From Hyphomicrobium sp. ghe19 (GTDB taxonomy: Bacteria > Pseudomonadota > Alphaproteobacteria > Rhizobiales > Hyphomicrobiaceae): 64,000 nucleotides of DNA. The stretch lies in contig NZ_LR743509.1 in assembly GCF_902712875.1 (NCBI RefSeq), positions 3,796,001 through 3,860,000 of the forward strand. Reading direction: 5' to 3'. Every line of letters starts with the position of its first letter. The first letter of the stretch is position 1. Position numbers and translations under genes: made by a program. Below the pieces are notes generated by a model that made no database searches, had not been told where the DNA came from, and saw only the letters and a list, made by a program, of their open reading frames with translations. Positions 60,162-64,000 of the stretch are shown here, piece by piece.

Positions 60162-60955
60162 CAGATTTTGACCCAAATGAACGGGGCGTCGTATGTTCCG
60201 CCATTCGTCGCTGTGCCATTCCACGCGACTGTCGTCTGCACCACATAGCCGCCGCACGAATATCGCCAGCGCCAGCCAATACTGTTTTGAATGATCGACC
60301 CCGAACCGCTACCGATGATGGAAACTGTTGGTCCGGTAGCGAGCGGCTTGTCGCCTCCCGATGCGACCCGCCTCACATATCGCCGGAAGCTGTCAAAACG
60401 CCCTCGACCCATGAGGAACCGGCGCGTCGCTGGATAGTACCGAACGCGCGGCAACGCTGGGTCTCCGGTCGGCGCTGGTCCGGTCGACAGAAAATCAAAT
60501 GCAGAGGCGACGACGGAGAATGTCTGAGCTGGACGAGTGCCGCTTCCGATGCCCCAATATCGCAGAATGACATTGGTTTCGTTGCAGCAGAGCGCCACCC
60601 AGGTCGCGTGTCCCCGATCGCTCGAAAAGACGGGCACTGACCCGTTCAAATCGACACGCAAACCGTTCAAATCGACGATATAGCCCTCGACCATGCACGG
60701 CTCGCCTTTGCCGTGGGCAAAAAGCACAATCGTGCCTGAGAACGACCCGCCCGCTTGCGACGGGATTGTAACGGAAACCGCCTTGGTGAGAGCCGCAGAC
60801 GTGCTCGGGTAGATCAGACCTGAATGGAATTGCAGCCTCGCTTTGTTGTTCAATGGGTCTGTAAGGGGGGCATTGTCGTTCGATGTACGAGACGGCACCG
60901 AGTAGATCGCAACGTCGCCGTTGGCAGGATTGTGCTTCAAGCGCCAGAAAGCCAT
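60161..60955 (-). CDS. Phage tail-associated protein, larger neighbour
   Basis: A 264-residue beta-rich protein from ATG 60955, 5 bases after the tail-tip gene stop. Segments include FWRLKHNPANGDVAIYSVPS, VFSSDRGHATWVALCCNETN and VRYYPATRRFLMGRG. Its location between tail tip and fibre suggests a distal tail component. A more distant start at 60997 would overlap the tip gene and is less likely. Confidence 0.68.
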   Translation of the reverse strand: MAFWRLKHNPANGDVAIYSVPSRTSNDNAPLTDPLNNKARLQFHSGLIYPSTSAALTKAVSVTIPSQAGGSFSGTIVLFAHGKGEPCMVEGYIVDLNGLRVDLNGSVPVFSSDRGHATWVALCCNETNVILRYWGIGSGTRPAQTFSVVASAFDFLSTGPAPTGDPALPRVRYYPATRRFLMGRGRFDSFRRYVRRVASGGDKPLATGPTVSIIGSGSGSIIQNSIGWRWRYSCGGYVVQTTVAWNGTATNGGTYDAPFIWVKI

Positions 60956-60960
60956 TGCAC

Positions 60961-63795
60961 TTATCCGATCTGGAAGTCGCCGGTGTCGAGGTCCCAAAAA
61001 CTTGTATTGGGTTCGTTGCCGATGTAGCCGGAAGTGATGCGGCCGAGCTTCGACGTTATCGACGCCAAGGTCGTGAATGATGCTTCGCCGGACGTGATCG
61101 CATCGACCAACATCTGCCCGGTGAACACGAAGCGCTTCTGTCCCGCGACCGTCTTGATGACGAGGATCGGCAACGGCGCGCCGCTGGCGACATCGGGGTG
61201 CGCGAAATAGAAGGTGTCGCCAACAAAGGTTATCGCCGACCCGTATTCGTTTCCGTCGAGATCGATCAGAGCAACGTTGCCATTTGAATTGACGCCGAGC
61301 GTACGCCGCGCGCGGATGCCGTCGAGAGACTCCGCAAGGTCGAAGGTGCTCGACTCGTTATCTCCGACGCGCGTTGCCAATTCTGTCAGCGATGTGGAAA
61401 GCGCACTGGTCGTCGATTGCAGAGCCGGGACGCGCTGATCTTCCGAGAGCATCCACATCGACGTACCTGGGCCATTGGCACGATAGAGCCGATTACTCTC
61501 GTTAGTGTTGATCCACAAATCGCCTGCGGCCGTCGCAGTTGGCGTCGTGGCCTGCCTGAAGACCCTGTTCTTCGATCCCGCAACGGTCTCGACGGCCGCG
61601 ACGCGGGTCGTGATATCCTGAACCGCCGTGGCGACGTTGCCGTCGAGTTCCGCGCTCAGCTCGAGGATTTGCCGAGCGAGGCTTTCCACATTGGTCTGCA
61701 CGATCTGGCGAACTTCGCTGATGCGCGCTCCCTGACCCTCGGCGCTCATCATTGCTGCGGATGCGGAATCCGCGAGACTGGTAACGGCGTCCCAGATCTC
61801 GGCCAGTCGCTCATTGACGGAACCGAATGTTTCCTCCTTTGCGACGGCCATCGCGATCTCTTGGCGAACCTGGTCGCTGAGCATGGCCGGCGTGATGGCT
61901 TTCGGCGGAACAGACTGAGCAACAGCGGCGACCGCCACGACTTGGGGATCGGTTACACCGTTAGTTGGTTCCCATGCTGTCGCCACCGTGGCGCGCTCGG
62001 GCATCGTTACCATCGACATCCGAACTTCATATTGGATGCCGCCCATAATGCCTGAGACGATGTAGTGATTGCCGGCGGCTGGATTAAGGACCGTGGTTTC
62101 CATCGATACGGCGTCGCCCACCTTACGCCATTCCAGCTTGAGCTGCGTCACCGTCGTGTCGTCGATTGGAGTCCAATCGACGCGTAGCGCTGGCGCTTGC
62201 TCAAACCCCTCACCGTCGAGCAACACGGTAGTCGCTTTAAGCCCCTGTACGCTGGCAAGTCGATCGCCGCCGGCGCCGACGTCGTGCGGGGTAAGCGGGT
62301 CGATTTCGTCCGTTCCGGAGCTGAAGGCAAATACTGAGTTCGACGTTTCCCTGATCTCAATCGGGACTGTCAGATCATTGTTCGGCTTCGATTGGAGCAC
62401 GCGGAACTTCATCCCCTCAAAGCCGTATCGCTTGGAATTCCACGTGATCCAATCACATGACTCGAGCACGGCAGCCCTGGCGCGCAATGTCAGACCAAGA
62501 TTGCGTTGGAACCGGCCTTCACGCCGATAGATTTCCATCGCGCGCTGTCCCTGTGTGCCGCTCTGCACATAGGGAAATGAGTAGTCGGCGACCAACTCGG
62601 CTCCGCCGTCCGCTTCCCGGTCCTCGAGGGACGCGCGCGGCGGCAAGGCTCCCTGATTGTAGAGCTGAGAAGGATCGGTGAACGAGCCGAATACCGTGTT
62701 GACCAAGGCATCGCGCGGCAGCTTCGGGATGTACCTCACCGGCACGCCAGCAATCAGATCGTCGTCCGTGATGGTCATCACCGACGCTTGAGCCGCACCG
62801 GGGTAAAGCTTGAAGACGCCGCCGCTGTCCGACAATTCGCCCGCCATGCACGTTTTGAAGTCGCGCACCACGGTTCCATGATCGGAATCAACGGCGAGAA
62901 TACCGTCGAGGCAATACCGCGGCTCTTTCGAGCCGTCCTTTTTGATATATTCCTCGTCGCAGATGTTCGCCGCAGCGGTCCATACTGCGATCGGCATCGA
63001 GACGGCTGGGCAGTTCATGCCGCCGACTTTGTGCCCATGGACATACACACCGCGTTTGTAGTTGTACGTGATGACGGCGCCGTTGCGCGTCCATTCATAG
63101 GTGCTCTCGTCACCCCAGCGATGAGAGCCCGACCCGCCAGCCGTGGAGTCTTTGCGCCAGTCGTAGAACCGGCCGCCGCGAATGACCCAGAGAAAATCCG
63201 GAATGCCGTTTTTGTATTTCTCGTTGTCGCTCTTCATGGTGACGCGGGCGTAACAGACGCCGCGGCCGCGACGGTTCGCGGAGTAGGGTGTCCCTGATGC
63301 TTTGGCGACCAGGTCTTCGTCGGCCTCTTGGTCCCACTCGCCGTTGTGGAACTCGATCCACATAACGCCGGGGTATTCCGCGACGGGTTGGCCGCTGACG
63401 ATCAGGTTACCGCGTCCATCTCGAAGGATCTGCTTCGCGCCAAGCGTCAGCTTTTTCCCGGCGCCATAGACCGCTTCGAGCCCGTCACAAGGAATGTCAC
63501 CGAGCTTGTAAACGAGTTGGACGTAATCGTTTCCGTTCGGCCCATACGTGTTGTGATACTTCAGCCAGCCCTTAGTTGGAGCGTAGCCGAACGGGATTTC
63601 TCTCGGTTCATTGACGCTATACCCGAGCGAGAGTTGCGCTCCCTTAGCCTGCGAACTCCCGCTGGTTTGCGGCTTGAGCTTATTGCTCAGATACGAGAGG
63701 CCGAACGAAAGACCGATTCCGACTATGGCTTCGCCGACGAGACCGAGACTGCCGAGCCCGATCAACGGGGCCAGCAGCGGAGCAAGAATAGCCAT
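60961..63795 (-). CDS. Phage tail-tip protein, J-like
   Basis: A 944-residue protein with a hydrophobic glycine-rich N-terminus (LIGLGSLGLVGEAIVGIGLS) and a J-protein central region (RRGRGVCYARVTMKSDNEKY; IPDFLWVIRGGRFYDWRKD; YIPKLPRDALVNTVFG). Fibronectin-like (YEVRMSMVTMPERATVATAW) and coiled-coil C-terminal parts follow, ending in a beta region with DUF1983-like ITSKLGRITSGYIG. It forms the tail tip that contacts the host receptor. The stop is six bases before the next start. Confidence 0.85.
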   Translation of the reverse strand: MAILAPLLAPLIGLGSLGLVGEAIVGIGLSFGLSYLSNKLKPQTSGSSQAKGAQLSLGYSVNEPREIPFGYAPTKGWLKYHNTYGPNGNDYVQLVYKLGDIPCDGLEAVYGAGKKLTLGAKQILRDGRGNLIVSGQPVAEYPGVMWIEFHNGEWDQEADEDLVAKASGTPYSANRRGRGVCYARVTMKSDNEKYKNGIPDFLWVIRGGRFYDWRKDSTAGGSGSHRWGDESTYEWTRNGAVITYNYKRGVYVHGHKVGGMNCPAVSMPIAVWTAAANICDEEYIKKDGSKEPRYCLDGILAVDSDHGTVVRDFKTCMAGELSDSGGVFKLYPGAAQASVMTITDDDLIAGVPVRYIPKLPRDALVNTVFGSFTDPSQLYNQGALPPRASLEDREADGGAELVADYSFPYVQSGTQGQRAMEIYRREGRFQRNLGLTLRARAAVLESCDWITWNSKRYGFEGMKFRVLQSKPNNDLTVPIEIRETSNSVFAFSSGTDEIDPLTPHDVGAGGDRLASVQGLKATTVLLDGEGFEQAPALRVDWTPIDDTTVTQLKLEWRKVGDAVSMETTVLNPAAGNHYIVSGIMGGIQYEVRMSMVTMPERATVATAWEPTNGVTDPQVVAVAAVAQSVPPKAITPAMLSDQVRQEIAMAVAKEETFGSVNERLAEIWDAVTSLADSASAAMMSAEGQGARISEVRQIVQTNVESLARQILELSAELDGNVATAVQDITTRVAAVETVAGSKNRVFRQATTPTATAAGDLWINTNESNRLYRANGPGTSMWMLSEDQRVPALQSTTSALSTSLTELATRVGDNESSTFDLAESLDGIRARRTLGVNSNGNVALIDLDGNEYGSAITFVGDTFYFAHPDVASGAPLPILVIKTVAGQKRFVFTGQMLVDAITSGEASFTTLASITSKLGRITSGYIGNEPNTSFWDLDTGDFQIG

Positions 63796-63796
63796 G

Positions 63797-64000
63797 CTAG
63801 CCGATCCTATATGCGGTGGTCAGCGTGCTGACGGGGAAGCGCACCCAGCCGTCTAGGCCGCGCGAGATTGCCTCTGCGCCGAGCACAATGGCGGGGCTGG
63901 TCAACGGATCCTCGGGGTTGCCGACGTAACCGGCATCACCGCGACGAGCCATCGAAGGGGAAATGGTATCAAACGACGCGTCACAGAATGATTTGACCGA
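63797..64000 (-). CDS. Phage tail gene, 3' end only
   Basis: The C-terminal 67 codons of a phage gene are visible (MARRGDAGYVGNPEDPLTSP; LDGWVRFPVSTLTTAYRIG), ending one base before the tail-tip start. The rest lies outside the window. Family not recognised; a tail-assembly protein is likely from position. Confidence 0.7.
   Translation of the reverse strand, partial: SVKSFCDASFDTISPSMARRGDAGYVGNPEDPLTSPAIVLGAEAISRGLDGWVRFPVSTLTTAYRIG

Larger units (their letters stand above)
52020..64000 (-). mobile_element. Prophage segment: tail, lysis and conversion genes
   Basis: A run of minus-strand genes in late order (tail tip J-like, minor tail proteins, fibre, small protein, endolysin, spanins) with one plus-strand acyltransferase. 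No integrase, terminase, capsid or portal is in the window, so the element continues beyond the right edge. Its left end is probably near 52000, where a decayed methyltransferase lies. Gene order fits a siphovirus-like tail module. Confidence 0.8.

Noticed and set aside
1..64000. tRNA, rRNA or CRISPR arrays
   Set aside because: No cloverleaf-like, rRNA-like or regularly spaced repeat sequence was recognised by eye; a dedicated search could still find a tRNA.

Overview
The window looks like chromosomal DNA of a GC-rich alphaproteobacterium, most likely a Hyphomicrobiales member near Hyphomicrobium. The evidence is the codon use, the HdeA-like and PRC-barrel periplasmic proteins, a formate dehydrogenase delta subunit, and a glycogen-debranching enzyme paired with a family-4 glycosyltransferase. 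The assignment is inferred from gene style only; no rRNA or tRNA marker is present.

Layout. 1-1.7 kb: 3' part of an ABC exporter. 1.7-5.0 kb: debranching-type glucosidase and glycosyltransferase. 5.3-7.9 kb: small secreted proteins, one His-rich, and an orphan OmpR-type regulator. 8.5-29.8 kb: a complete but dispersed type II secretion system (T2SS). It has one set of core genes (gspD, E, F, G, L, M, a C/N-like gene and O) but two sets of tip pseudopilins (two each of gspH, I, J and K). A large multicopper oxidase and a SCO-cytochrome c fusion lie between gspD and the gspC/M/L operon, and a 665-residue exported protein of unknown function lies at the left edge. The simplest reading is a secretion system dedicated to an extracellular copper oxidase. 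30.1-34.8 kb: two interleaved two-component systems. 35.3-37.6 kb: a large di-heme peroxidase-like cytochrome. A 12-base palindromic core (AGACCAAGGTCT) occurs upstream of both the multicopper oxidase and this cytochrome, in the same orientation relative to each gene.

38-42.5 kb: mostly small periplasmic or hypothetical genes, including a tandem HdeA-like protein, an orphan formate dehydrogenase delta subunit and a PRC-barrel protein. 42.7-47.9 kb: a tightly overlapping minus-strand operon of a PqqD-like chaperone, an HprK-like kinase, three family-2 glycosyltransferases and a nucleotidyltransferase-fold protein. It resembles the HPr-rel-A type of peptide-associated cassettes, but no precursor peptide is evident. 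47.9-52 kb: a gene-poor, island-like stretch with a serine-recombinase remnant, small proteins, an SDR-like protein and two related XRE-type regulators.

52-64 kb: the tail and lysis end of a prophage, almost all on the minus strand. It contains a tail-tip J-like protein, two minor tail proteins, a tail fibre, an endolysin, Rz/Rz1-type spanins and a decayed DNA methyltransferase. A plus-strand membrane acyltransferase, probably a lysogenic-conversion gene, is inserted between fibre and endolysin. The prophage continues beyond the right edge.
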